Assembly (NCBI GenBank): GCA_032718565.1
Contig: JAVGVS010000011.1
Span: 2,813,123-2,877,122 of the forward strand
DNA: 64,000 nucleotides
Direction: 5' to 3'
Source: Distichodus sexfasciatus
Lineage: Eukaryota > Chordata > Actinopteri > Characiformes > Distichodontidae
The notes below the pieces were generated by a model that saw only the letters and a program-made list of their open reading frames with translations, had not been told where the DNA came from and searched no databases. A program made the translations under genes and the position numbers. Shown here one piece after another: positions 24,651-37,000 of the stretch (the first letter of the stretch is position 1; each line of letters starts with the position of its first letter).

Positions 24651-27600
24651 TCAACGAAGAGCCAGTGAAGTGATCAGTGATATGAGAAAGAGAGTCACTG
24701 ATATAGAAATCTCACAAGCTCCACCACAGTCCTTGGCATTTTCCTGTAATTAAGAACAAGAGAAGATTTCAAATATTATGTGCACATGATGTGCTCTTTA
24801 ATGCTCTTAATTTGCAGCGTGTGATACATTCATAGCATCTTTGTCGTATAAAAGAGAAATCATTGATGCATCTTCTCTACTTGCGCTCTAGTAATTACAT
24901 GGTATTAATCAGAGAGGCAGATTAAAGATGGTTAACTGACTAAAAAAAGCTTACATGAGGATGGTATGCGTGACACGACTCTGGTCGTCTGCGGATCTTC
25001 TGAGATTTCATCCTGTTGCATTTCACTGTAGAATTATGTTCGGAGGAGTTAAGGCCATAACATTCCTGCAACATGACTAAAGACGTTTTACACGCAACAG
25101 ATGGACAAAGGAAAATGTCTAGATTTTTTCTAGTTAAAATTGTATGCATATTTTGCACTATTCATATTTTGATTAATTGCATATAAGGTTCTAAATGCAG
25201 CCAGACTAATTAACACCAGTTAACTGATTAAAAAGGCTTACATGAGGATGGTTTGCGTGACAGGATACAGGCCATGTGAGTAGAAAAAATCTACAGCCAG
25301 TTTAAAAAAAGATCAAATCTGTACTATTTTTCTCCAGCTCCAATTAACCAGTCCTATTTTTTATCGTAAAAATTTCACATTTAATTAAATTCCTTTTACT
25401 TTTAAATTAATTCATGCATCCAGTTACATGTTTTTATTATTAACTTAATTATTTTTGCTCTTATTCTAAACAGGCATCATTTTACTTCTGTAACACAACA
25501 AAACACAGCTGGTCAAAGCCTGAATGGAGTGAACTAATTCATCCTGAAAGCTTTATTTAGACTGTAAGGAAATCAGGGCAGTCAGAAAAGTTGTTGAGGA
25601 TATATTTGACCTCACGGGGTGTGAGGGTGATGGCAGTGTACTGACGAGAGCAGTCACAGTCCGCCTGCACCACCAGCATCACTAGGTTGCTGTTGGCAAT
25701 CTGCTGGAGCACAAACATTCTGGAAAAAAAAACAAGGAATATAGCAAACACTTGAACACACAAATTTAGGTTCACCTGGGTAGCTAAAGTGATATGGGTT
25801 GGGTTGGTACAATATAGAATGAACATAATTAATGATTTTATGGTCATTAAGAAGTGGTTTTGGGACTCATGGACTTACTTTTGACATCGGCCACATTTGA
25901 TGATGCTGTTGGTCTCTCTGATGGTGGCGTCATAAACAAATCCGGGATATTCTGTGTTACAGGGAGTCATGGACTCCACCTTCTTCTGTTTGTGTGCTGC
26001 AAGTAGGATAAAGATTTCAGCATGGAGTTAGTAGCTGTGAAGCTTAGTCACGCTCCCTACTCCTTATGTAGTGCACCATTTATAGTTTAAAACATTGATC
26101 TTACCCATGTAACCTTGTGATCGATCTTGCCTGTATGGCTTTGATATTAAGACTTAAGATGCATTTGATTTATTTGCAGGTTTTATACTAACAGGAAAAA
26201 TAAAAATTCACGGATATTTACTTGTTTTGAAGTAAGTGCTTAAACTAACGTAAAGGTCATGGTGTTGGTGACTGTCATGTTGGTCCTTGGGCCAAAGAAA
26301 GTCAGGATCCTCTAAATCTGGGCTAAACCTTAAGGTATTAAACCAGGCATTAACACATTTAATCAATAGTGTAGTGCAACTCAGGGATTTAAGTGTGGCT
26401 CTTAATGGATGCTTTAAATAGGCCTAAGCCGAATAGTGGTGACAACAACCAAAATAAACAAGAAATAATGCTCGTACACACCACACAGATAACGCTGCAA
26501 AACCTTGATACATACTTACTGGCATGATACACAGACTTGGCTGTGAGACGAGAGAGTGAATGGAAGACAGGACATGGAATGACAGACAGCAGTGGTAACG
26601 GCGTGGTGATGATAATGACACGAAACACATAGAAATGACATCACATGAGAAAAATTCAAGGCAATGAAACATGGTGATGTTATGGAAGCAATTTGACAGA
26701 AGAATGATATTTATTTGGTCAGAGGCCAAACCCACTCGGCGCCGGACAGTGTGAAACACTCAACATTTTTTAAAGATCTACAATAACTAGAGATCCTCTT
26801 TTATTGTGTTCTGTTTCCTTGATATTCTAATTGTCATATTCTGCATCATCTTTCATTTTGACATCACACATTCGTATTCGGCCAGCAAATAATTACAGTT
26901 TTAATTATACTTTTGCATAGTTCTGCACAAAATGTCCTAAAACCATGTATATAATGCTACAGCCTACCATCTGCCACATAGTCATTATGCCACAGTCCAC
27001 AGATGTTGAACTCCAGCAGAAATCTGAAATTAGCAAAGGCAGATTTTTATCAGCAGGAAATAAATGCACAGCAGAGACTTTTAAACTGCAGGAAAAACGA
27101 CTGAATTGGAGACTTGGAAGAAGGACTTACAGCATCATGTTTGAGAAAAGCCACTTGACTGCCGCCATCAGACCATAGAAAGGCTGCAGGAGTGAAACAT
27201 GGAAACTTTAATAACTGAGAAGGTCACAGAAAGTAAATACAGAATGTAAGTAATGTGAAATAGTCTTCAGTCGTCCCTCATTTTGCTACCGAAAAGTCAG
27301 CCTTTTTTGAGTTTGTTTAATGTAGTCTTGAGGAACAGTGTTTATATGTATGTTTGCACATGTCACAATAAATCACTGTACCTACCAAATTTTTCCAAGT
27401 CAAAATAAAATGAGGATGGCTCAAGACTTTTGCACAGTGCTATATATATATATACTAAATTGGCTCTTCATCACTGTTCAGTTGTCAGTTTCCAACCAAA
27501 TAAATGTTCATTAGATTCATAGTTTTATTGTCTTTATTAAAAGAGAATTCTCATTTTCATTTAACTGTCTGGTTGAGCTCAGGACTGACTCAGGATTGAT

Positions 27601-30600
27601 CACTGACTTAAATGCGTATCATCATAGATTTTGTGATACTGGCAGAATTTGGATCATTGTCTATTGAATCGATATAAAATCATATTGTGATGAAACTTGA
27701 GACTGATACTCCTAGTAAAAAGCTCAGCTTCACTGGTGTGTCTTATACATTAGTACACTTACTACCATGTAAGTGACTGTGTTGAGAAGCAGCCAAAACC
27801 TTAATCAGTCCCACCAGGATTTTGTGGGCCTTTTTTGAGATTGCTGCGGCCTAAAATGCCTGATTTTGCAGCAGCTTTTCTAAAAAAACGTAATGAATGT
27901 TTTGGTGATTTAGGCGTTTTGTTGAAATAAAGTTAAGGGAGCAAGCAAAGTTGATGAAAAATTGAGGGAAATTTGCAGTAACTGGTCAAAACTGCGTGGT
28001 AGTAATGAATTTGCAGGGATTGGCTGGATTTGTGTTAATAGTTGCGATCACAACATTGTGAAATCCTTGAGGGTCTGCTTAATAATAGCAGCTGAGCTGG
28101 CCTCCTGTGGTCAGAAACTAACCAGTGGTCAGTAGAAGAGAAGTTTTTTCCTTGTGGTCACCGAGTCTAAAGCTTTTCTAATAAAGTGTCTGTTGAGTGT
28201 AATTTTTTAGACGTACACTGAGGAGGGGTTTCGCTCCGCTGGAGTGATGGTGGCTGTTCTTGCACATGGCCTGATAGTCGTACAGCGTCACTCTGCCCAC
28301 AGTAATGACAATCAAATAAGAAAAGGATTTACTTCTGCTGATTTATGGATGTAGGTGAGGAAGTGATGAATGTAGTGTGTGTGTGTAAAAAGAGAGAGGA
28401 GGTCTGGGCACCTTTTAAACAAGCCGGATTTCAGGAGCTGTGCCATCACCGAGCCGTCCACTTCCCCAAAGAATTTGCCAACCTTTGGAAAAGAGCAAAC
28501 AAATGGTGACTGACAGGTGTGTGCCATTTGTGAATGTGGCTTTGTGTGTGTGTGTGTGTTTTGCATACAAAGCCAACAAATGAGTTTAAAGGGCAAACAA
28601 AGTGTAACTGTGACAGTGTGTTTGGGTCTGTGTTTCTGACCCGGAAGTATTTGGGGGCCAAATTTCAGAATCTAAACCTACAGACTGGAGACAGACCTAC
28701 CTTTTGGAATTAAAAAATGGTGTCCTGTGTGTTTTTTGTGAAAATATATTTGGTTTTAAAACAAATGAAGGTAAACTAAAAGAGCAGAAAAGCTTCATTT
28801 TCACTGCAATTGGTAGCACAACGGTTAGGGAGTTGGTTCCGTGATGGTCGAAGGTTCAAGTCTGGGAGTGGGAAAGGTACTACTGAGCTACTCATGAGCA
28901 AGGTATCATCCCCAAGCACTGCTCCCCGGGCAAATGAATTGTAACAGTGATATGTGCATTTGTGTGTGGAATACAAATAACGTGTGTTTGTATTATTGTT
29001 TGTGTGCATATGAAACTTTCCAGTGACAAGTTGCTGCTGCCTGTTTACTCCGATTCTATACAGATTATTTGATGACTGACTGTCCACTCATTTCACGCTC
29101 ATTAGTATAATGTTTTAAAAAGGGAAAGCGGTCACCTAGTGGTCACACATAACACTTGGGCCTAGAACTATAATGCGCCATAATGCAGACAAAGACACAC
29201 ATACAGGAAGCGCTGGTAATAACAGCAGTGGCTCAGTTTGCTGCTGTCTCCTAGTGTCTTACTACTGACATGTTTATGCTCAACTGACATCCATTACACA
29301 TGTGCACACACACTCCCACACGTGCCCACACACACTCTAATGCACGATTGCTACAGATGTGCAAACAGATGTCTAAGACCCACACGGCTGCCCCGGCCTC
29401 GCCACATCCATCTGGGATTAAGCCCCATAAGTGTGCATTAATCCCACAGTTACCGCTGATCATGGTCACCGTGCACAAATATCACACACTTTCCTCTCTC
29501 ACGTATCATGGGGCTGTGGCGCGGCGTGATATTAATTTAAAATAAACGTGCATGTGTGTATACTCAATATACAGCAGGAAATTTACATTCTTATCTTACT
29601 CATATCAGCAAAGTGAAGTCACCAGCAGATTGCAAAATTAAAAAATGATGGATTGATCATTTATAGGGACTTTCATACTCACGTCCCCTCTCTCTTTTGA
29701 GAGGATTATGAAGCCGTTGTTGTCCACCAGGTAACAGTTAATATCCTGTACAAATAAAGCAGAATATCAAACGTTACTGAAAATATCACATTTATCTTAT
29801 TAATCATTATCAACATGTAATGACGAAAAATTAAAAACACATTTTTTAATGCATCACCTCTTAATTTTAAGGCCAGTTTATCTAAAAAAAAAAAAAAGGG
29901 GGGGGTGAATGACGTAGTGAAAGAGTACTTACGATGCTTTCACAGCTGAGTGGACACAGACCTTCTATATTACTGCACTACAAAATGCAACAGAAATGAT
30001 CATGTCAACAAATGTCATGATGTAGGATGTATTGTACAGAGTCTCAATAAAAAAAAATAAAAACACATCAACTCTCATGTGCTGTAGGGGTTAATTTACG
30101 CTTATGATCAGCACTGAAATATGCTAAAATGGACATAAATGTGAAAATGTGAAGCTAAAATTCATAAAAATGAACGGATAAGATTGGGCACGATGGATAC
30201 TTACGTCTGTGTCATTTTTCTGGCCAGAGAGAAAGAGAAAGGAAGACAGTGAGGTTAAGTGTTCTGTTTATAAGGGTGTGTATATGTGTGTGTGAGTTTC
30301 TGACCTAGACTTATTTTGAGGACAAATTTTCAGCAGGTTGGGGACAGACCTACACAAACCCATCCCTGTTTGTTTTTTTGTTAAGATATCATCTGAATAG
30401 ACATTTGATTTTTTTTATTCATTGATGATTGTAAGGTAAAGTGCTATCGAGCTACAGTCATCACTATGTCTATGGAATTCCCCAAAACCAAAAGCATGGT
30501 CGGGTAAACGTGAGTGTGATTCTGCTAAAATAAAAAACAAACAGCGCAATTCTGTAATTCAATTGGTTGATAAAAGACGATAACACTGTATTATTACTAC

Positions 30601-33600
30601 TTGCAGAGTCATGATGCCTCACATTCCAAAGTTTCCACTCCACTGAGCAGGACACTGTGTGTCTCCGAGTTAGTGCCAGAATTTCTGAATGTTATGTTTG
30701 ATTGTTCACCTGTTTGGCTGTAGCCCAGATCAGCCTCTGCAGCAAATCCAGGGATATTTGCACTCCAATGGCTTCATGTAGGATGAGAAAGATGCAAAAC
30801 TCAGTACTCCAAAATGTATTAATACATATAAGTGACTAAGTTAAATATATATAGTACTGGACAAATAAAATCATTATTTCTTGGTGTGGGATTTGTTTTT
30901 CTCTGAATAAATTTATTTCACTTAAAGGTTGGATTTTTCTCATTTTTCTCAGTGTGAGATGAAGCCACTTTGCCAAAAGGTGGAATTTTTCTAACCTGAT
31001 CTTTACTGATCTTTACAAGGGGTGCCAATAATTGTGGAGGGCACTGTATACACACACACACACACACACACACAATATTAAGGCTCAAGATTTTGCACAG
31101 ATGCTGAATATACAAATTTTTTAGCACAGACAAAATGCCTTTAAGACAGTAATGGTCCATTTCTCCAACATAACACATTATGGGATGTAGCAAAGGCGCC
31201 TGATATCAAGTGTTCAAAGAGGCTAACGCTTTCCGTTTAAGCTGTTCTCTGACCTCCATCTCTCCCTCCCTCCCTCCCTCCCTCTCTCCTTCTCTCCCTC
31301 TATCAGACTCGATCTCTCATTAATATAGGGGCTGGCACAGTCTATTCTAATACCCGCTGATGGTCGACGGGCTCTCACACCGACTGAAATGAGCTCACAT
31401 CGAGAGCTGTCTTTCCTCTCCTCTGCGCAGAAGCTCTTCCTGCAGCCTGCTTTAAACCATCAGTAGAGAATGAATGCTGAGCAAAGGTAAGTCTGCACTC
31501 TAATCTTTGTTTTTTGGTAAGATTTTGACAATGGGGACATAGAATATTTGAATCTTCGTAGTTGGTAAACTGTCAAGAGTAATGGTTAGAATTATATTGG
31601 TCCTTATAATAAAAAAAATAAATAAAAAATCTATTTAAAGCAGTGCATTCATGCACATTTTCTTATATTGCTCTAACCCAAGGCTATACAAAAAACTTGA
31701 TGGCTGCAATGATATTCCTGTTGCTGCTTTCTAAAAATAACTCATCTTTAGGATTTCCTGAACCTCTAGGCTGTAGGTCTTATGAGACGTGCTTATTCTG
31801 ATGTGGATTATTTGAGCATCTTTCCCCCAGATTATGCTGCTGCTGCCGCTGCTGCTACTGGCAAGTCTGAATATGGTGATGGAGAATTTTTCTAGTGTCT
31901 GTTTCAAACCTGCAGCATGACCAGGGCTTAAACACATGCACCAAACACATCAGGACACACAGCTGCTAACTGTTATGATAATGTTCCAAACAGAAAAAAT
32001 CTGACATGCATTCTTTTCATTTAGGATTTATACATCTAGAGCCGCACGCCTATATTATGGGGCACACATTTAAAAAATTAGGGAAAAAAGAAACTATGCT
32101 TTTTGGTTTAGGTATTATCAACATCCTGCCCATAGCAGCACAGCGAAATGATTCAGCTTGGCCATGCTGTAACAAAAGATGAGCCTCTGGGCTGCTTTTA
32201 GACAAGGCTCTCTCTCTGTCTCACACACACACACACACACACCACATGCTTCCATAAAAGCCTTAAATCTGTACCACATGCCACCCCAAAGAAGTGTTAC
32301 TTTCGCAGTAGCATTAAGTTTAGTCTCTCCATTTCCTTTTCAACATCAATTCTAGCTTAAAATGAAAAATAACAGTAAACCCATCAAATAATGTGTTACA
32401 GGAAATTTCATAAAGGCTTCAAAAAAGCACTGGACAGCAAGGCGCCTAACGATGGGGAAAGTCGGGTGGAATGTTGGAATGAGGATGGACATGAAGGGTA
32501 ATAAATGGAAAAAAAATTCACAAAATCTCATCATAAATCTCATAAAATTAACTTCATGTCATGCTATAACAACAATTTTTACATCAATACTTTTCTTAAA
32601 ACTGAAATGTGTTTTAAGGAAAGTCAGATTTTGAAGTCAGTGGAATATTTAGAGACTTTTGTTCAATATTTATAGTAATTAGTTCCTCATTAAAAATAAA
32701 AAAGGGAAACAACAACTGATGTCAGAAGAAAAAATTAAAATTACTAAAATATCAGTTTCTGCCTGAATAATGATATTTGGTAGTGTTTAGCAAGTAAAAA
32801 AGTTTGGTAGACAAACTGTCTTTTCTTTTGTTCATTGGACATTTTCATACCATCGTCTTCTTTCCTGTAGTTTCTACAGCACTGCTGATGTTTGTGAGCT
32901 TGTGTAGCCCTTCAGCAAGCTGCCCAGCCATCTGCATCTGCAACATCACTCACGCAGACTGCAGCGGCCTCGACCTCTCTTTTGCCCTTGACTCAGCTTT
33001 GACCCAGCTTCCGTCCAACCTTACCTCCCTCACCCTCTTCAAAAACAACCTGACGACGATCGAGCCAGCTCTCTTCACCAATCTCAGCAGGCTGCTCCAA
33101 CTAAATATCTCCAAGAACCAGCTGCACACGCTCCAACCCTCCACCTTCTCCCAAATGTGCAATCTACAGGTTCTAGATCTCTCCAGCAACGTCCTGGAGA
33201 ACCTTCCGGCCGACCTTTTCCACGATCTTGTTGGCCTGCGGGAGCTGCTGCTGAGGGACAATAAGTTAAAGACGCTCAACTTGAAACTGTTTCAGAGTCT
33301 GGCTGAACTCCAGCGTTTGGACCTCTCTAACAACAGCCTGACCTTGCTGACCCCAGGAACCCTGGGCGAATTGCATAACCTAGCTTGGCTCTCCCTAGCT
33401 AACAACCAGCTGCGGACCATGCAGAGGGCGGTGCTGGAGCCCCTCAGCGTTCTACAGCACCTCCTGCTGGAGGGCAACAACTGGATCTGTGACTGCAGTC
33501 TGCTGCCTTTGCGACACTGGCTGGAGTGGATGCTGTATAGAGGTAGGAGAGGATGCAGCTGGTAGCTGATACATTGGGCAGATGGATAGAGAGGTAAAAA

Positions 33601-33916
33601 AAGACAGACAGACAGAAAAATAGATAGACGGAGGAACAGACGGAGGGACAAATAGACAGACAGACAGACCGATGAACATATAGACTACGTAAAGACAAAC
33701 AGACGGATGGATGGACAGATGGATGAATAGATGAAAGGACTGACAGTTTGAAAGATGGCCGAAGGATCAGATGGATAGATAAATAGATGAACGGGTGGAT
33801 GGGTAGATAGATAGAGAGATAGATACGGACGGACGGACGGACAGACAGAGACAGACAGACGGACGGACGGACGGATGGACATACAGACAGACAGACAGAT
33901 AGAGACAGATAGACAA

Positions 33917-33965
<49 letters not shown>

Positions 33966-34012
33966 GACGGACGGACAGACAGACAGATAGAGACAGATAG
34001 ACACAGATAGAC

Positions 34013-34047
<35 letters not shown>

Positions 34048-37000
34048 GACAGATAGACAAATAGATAGACAGATAGATAGATAGATAGATAGAGACAGAT
34101 AGACAGAGAGAGAGATAGACAGTTGTCTAAATAGGCAGCAGGATAATTACAAAAAGCTGCTATAATCTCTCTCTTATTCTCTTTCTTTCCCTCTCTCCTT
34201 CCCTCCCTCCCCACCATTAGGAGGCCAGGTCGACTTCATCACCTGCTCCCTGCCCTCCCCTCTACAAGGCCGAGACCTCCGTCACATCCCGATGGAGATG
34301 TTCCGCCCGTGTTCCCCGCTGCCCCGCTCCGACTCCAGGAGCACCTCCTCCACCTCCACCTCCGCCTGCATCCACGCCCTCGACGACCTGCTGGTGTCCA
34401 GCGACGGGGCGGCCGAGTGTCTGCGGCAGCGCCCCCGCCCTGTCAGCGTGCGTCGCGCCCCGGTCACCGTGGTGGTGGCCGGCGTGGTGTGCAGCGTGGT
34501 GTGTGTGATGATGGTGGCGGCGGCCGCATATGGCTGCATCTACGCAACGCTGGCGGCCCACCAACAGCAGGAGCTCCTGGAAAGGAGTCTGCAACTCCAA
34601 CAGCAGCCACTGATGGAGGACAAGGAGCCGGAAAAGACAGCGGCGGATTTCAGTACAGAAACAAAAGCTCCGGAGCGTAAGGAGTGGATAGCGTTTCCAC
34701 CGGAGGTCTGCGTTTGAGGCCAATATGACATTTGACCCTGATATATCGGGGTGCCCCCTGCACTACATCTGCATATAATTCAGATTTCGTACTTGCGTAG
34801 ACCTTATCACACCAAGTGTTAGGGCTGTGCGATATGACCACAAATCAGTATCACGATTAACTAAATTTACCTCAATTATGATTAATGAACAATTATTCCG
34901 TTTATGGGTTCAACAATAATTGAAACAATTGACATGGGCAGGATTTCACAGACTAGATCTAAATGCTTGTTTTGATTAATCTTTGATAAGCTGCCTTGCC
35001 CTACCATGTGTACAAAACATTTGAGAAACAAATACTGTAAATCATGCAAACTACAGCAGCCTTAAAAATCAGGTACAAAACAGCTTGGATATACTGTACT
35101 TAACAGTTTTGCAAAGTTTAAAGCTGGTTTCAGGAACTATTTGTCTACGTTGAGACTGTTGTCTCAACATCACACCACAAAACGGCAAATGAACTGAAGA
35201 CAAAAATGTAAAGAAAAGGCAGCAAACTTTTGCAGGCTGTTATGGATGCAATAATCAGGTACTTTACACGGGTCTACTGCCAATATTCACCAAGGAAACG
35301 TGTGTTAAATTGCTATCAAATATTTTTCTATTTCAAGTTTCACATTTCCTGTGCATCCCTCCCTCGCCTCTTCTTTCAGAAATCAATCTCCTCCCAATAT
35401 CTCATTGTGAAAATAAACATGTTTTGTCTGTAACTTAATGTGGTTATTGTCTCAGTGTTAAATATCTACATATTATACATATCACAGTTTCCATAACCTT
35501 TGCCATGTGACATGGTGTTAAACATCAAGTGTACAGTGTTACTTACACATTATATGCGCCTGATATCACAAACTGTTATTAATGGTTATTAATAGTTACA
35601 AAATGCTATTACGTTATTAATAGTAGATCTACATGGCAGGACAGTACCAGTGAGCCATAACCATGGAGACAGTTCAGCATAATTAAATGTAGAAGGCTGA
35701 TTTCCATCCTGTACCTCCAGCCACTGCAGTTCTCTTCCCCTCGCTCACAGTCACAGAGGTCACTGCCACAACCGTGTTCCTTTCTGTTGGAGAAATATCA
35801 CATCACTTTGTTGATGTCCACAGACTCCAGTAAGTTCAAATTTCTCATTTAAAATATACAAAATATTTAGGGCTTTATATTGCATTGGTGTGAATGTAGT
35901 CGTCTATTTAAAATCATATACAATGGCCTGGTCATATATTCAGTCACCTTTGTTGACGTCATCATCCGGAACATAGTACAAAAACTGTCCTGGTTTGTTT
36001 TCAGCCGCCAATCGATACCAGACAGGGAAGTGATCTACGGTGAAAAGGTTGTTTTTGTCCGATGGAGTTAAGAATTTCCTGTTGGGTCACAATATTAAAC
36101 TGATTACACAAGGGTTTAACACCAACATGTGTAATTATGTGAAAAACATGACAGTTGAGAACTGTACAGAGTGGAGGGCAGGCAGTATTTATGTGTCTAC
36201 TCACTTTCCCTTTTGTTTCTCTATGCCAGCGTATCTGATGACTCGCATGAGGCCGGCACGAGTCCCCAGGAAGGCCGTCTCGACCCCGTCATCCACTCTG
36301 CAGGTGGTGAACAAGAGAGTCAAAATAGACTTGTATAAAAAGACATTTGCTCACTCTAAGGGCAGAACTAATAAAATACATAAAACAGCTATTTTATCTG
36401 AGGTGTTCAATCAAAATTCAACTAGAGAAAATCTCTTCAAACAAAGGTTTTGTCCAACACAGGGGTCTGCAACCTTCAGCATCAAAAGAGCCATTTTGGC
36501 CCTTTCCCCACCAAATAAAATTCATGTGGAGCCACAAAACCATTTGACCCCTAAAAAGGTAGATAAAAAGCACATTTGGTTTTATAGTTATGTTTGTGTA
36601 TGAATAAAATAACTATGTGTTGCATTTAAGAATGAATACAGGTGACCAGTGACACATATTAACATCGGAAAAACATGTTGCTGTTGCAAGATCACCTTGC
36701 TCTCCAAAATAAGAGGTATCTCATTGTGTAAAAATCTAAAGAAAATATAATAGCCATTATTTATTTACATTATTTTTTAAAGCTACAGGGAGCCACGCAT
36801 TGAGCCGTGGTAGAGGGATGAAAGAGCCGCAGATTGCAGACCCCTGGTCTAACACTTGCTATAATTCAGTATATTTTTGAAGTAGCCTAATAGTTGTATG
36901 AATGTCTATATCAAGTCAACAACTGACTGTCTAATGTTTATTTATCCCAGCCCAAAGTGCTTTACAGAGACTACAAACTAAACATCAAACATGACTTACA

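Noticed and set aside
25604..25615. Ordinary GT donor (GAG/GTCAAA) for cacna2d4 exon 37
   Set aside because: The donor is poor and would delete the conserved V-K-Y. It would also need the acceptor at TTGCAG, adding nine unconserved residues. The AT-AC pair restores the exact family junction.
33444..34217. 257-residue minus-strand frame rich in YLSIYLS and SVCL repeats
   Set aside because: It is the translation of the GATA/GACA microsatellite plus the antisense of lrtm2 exon 2.
34262..34723. 153-residue minus-strand frame with His/Ala/Gly runs
   Set aside because: It is antisense to lrtm2 exon 3, which encodes a conserved transmembrane segment on the plus strand.
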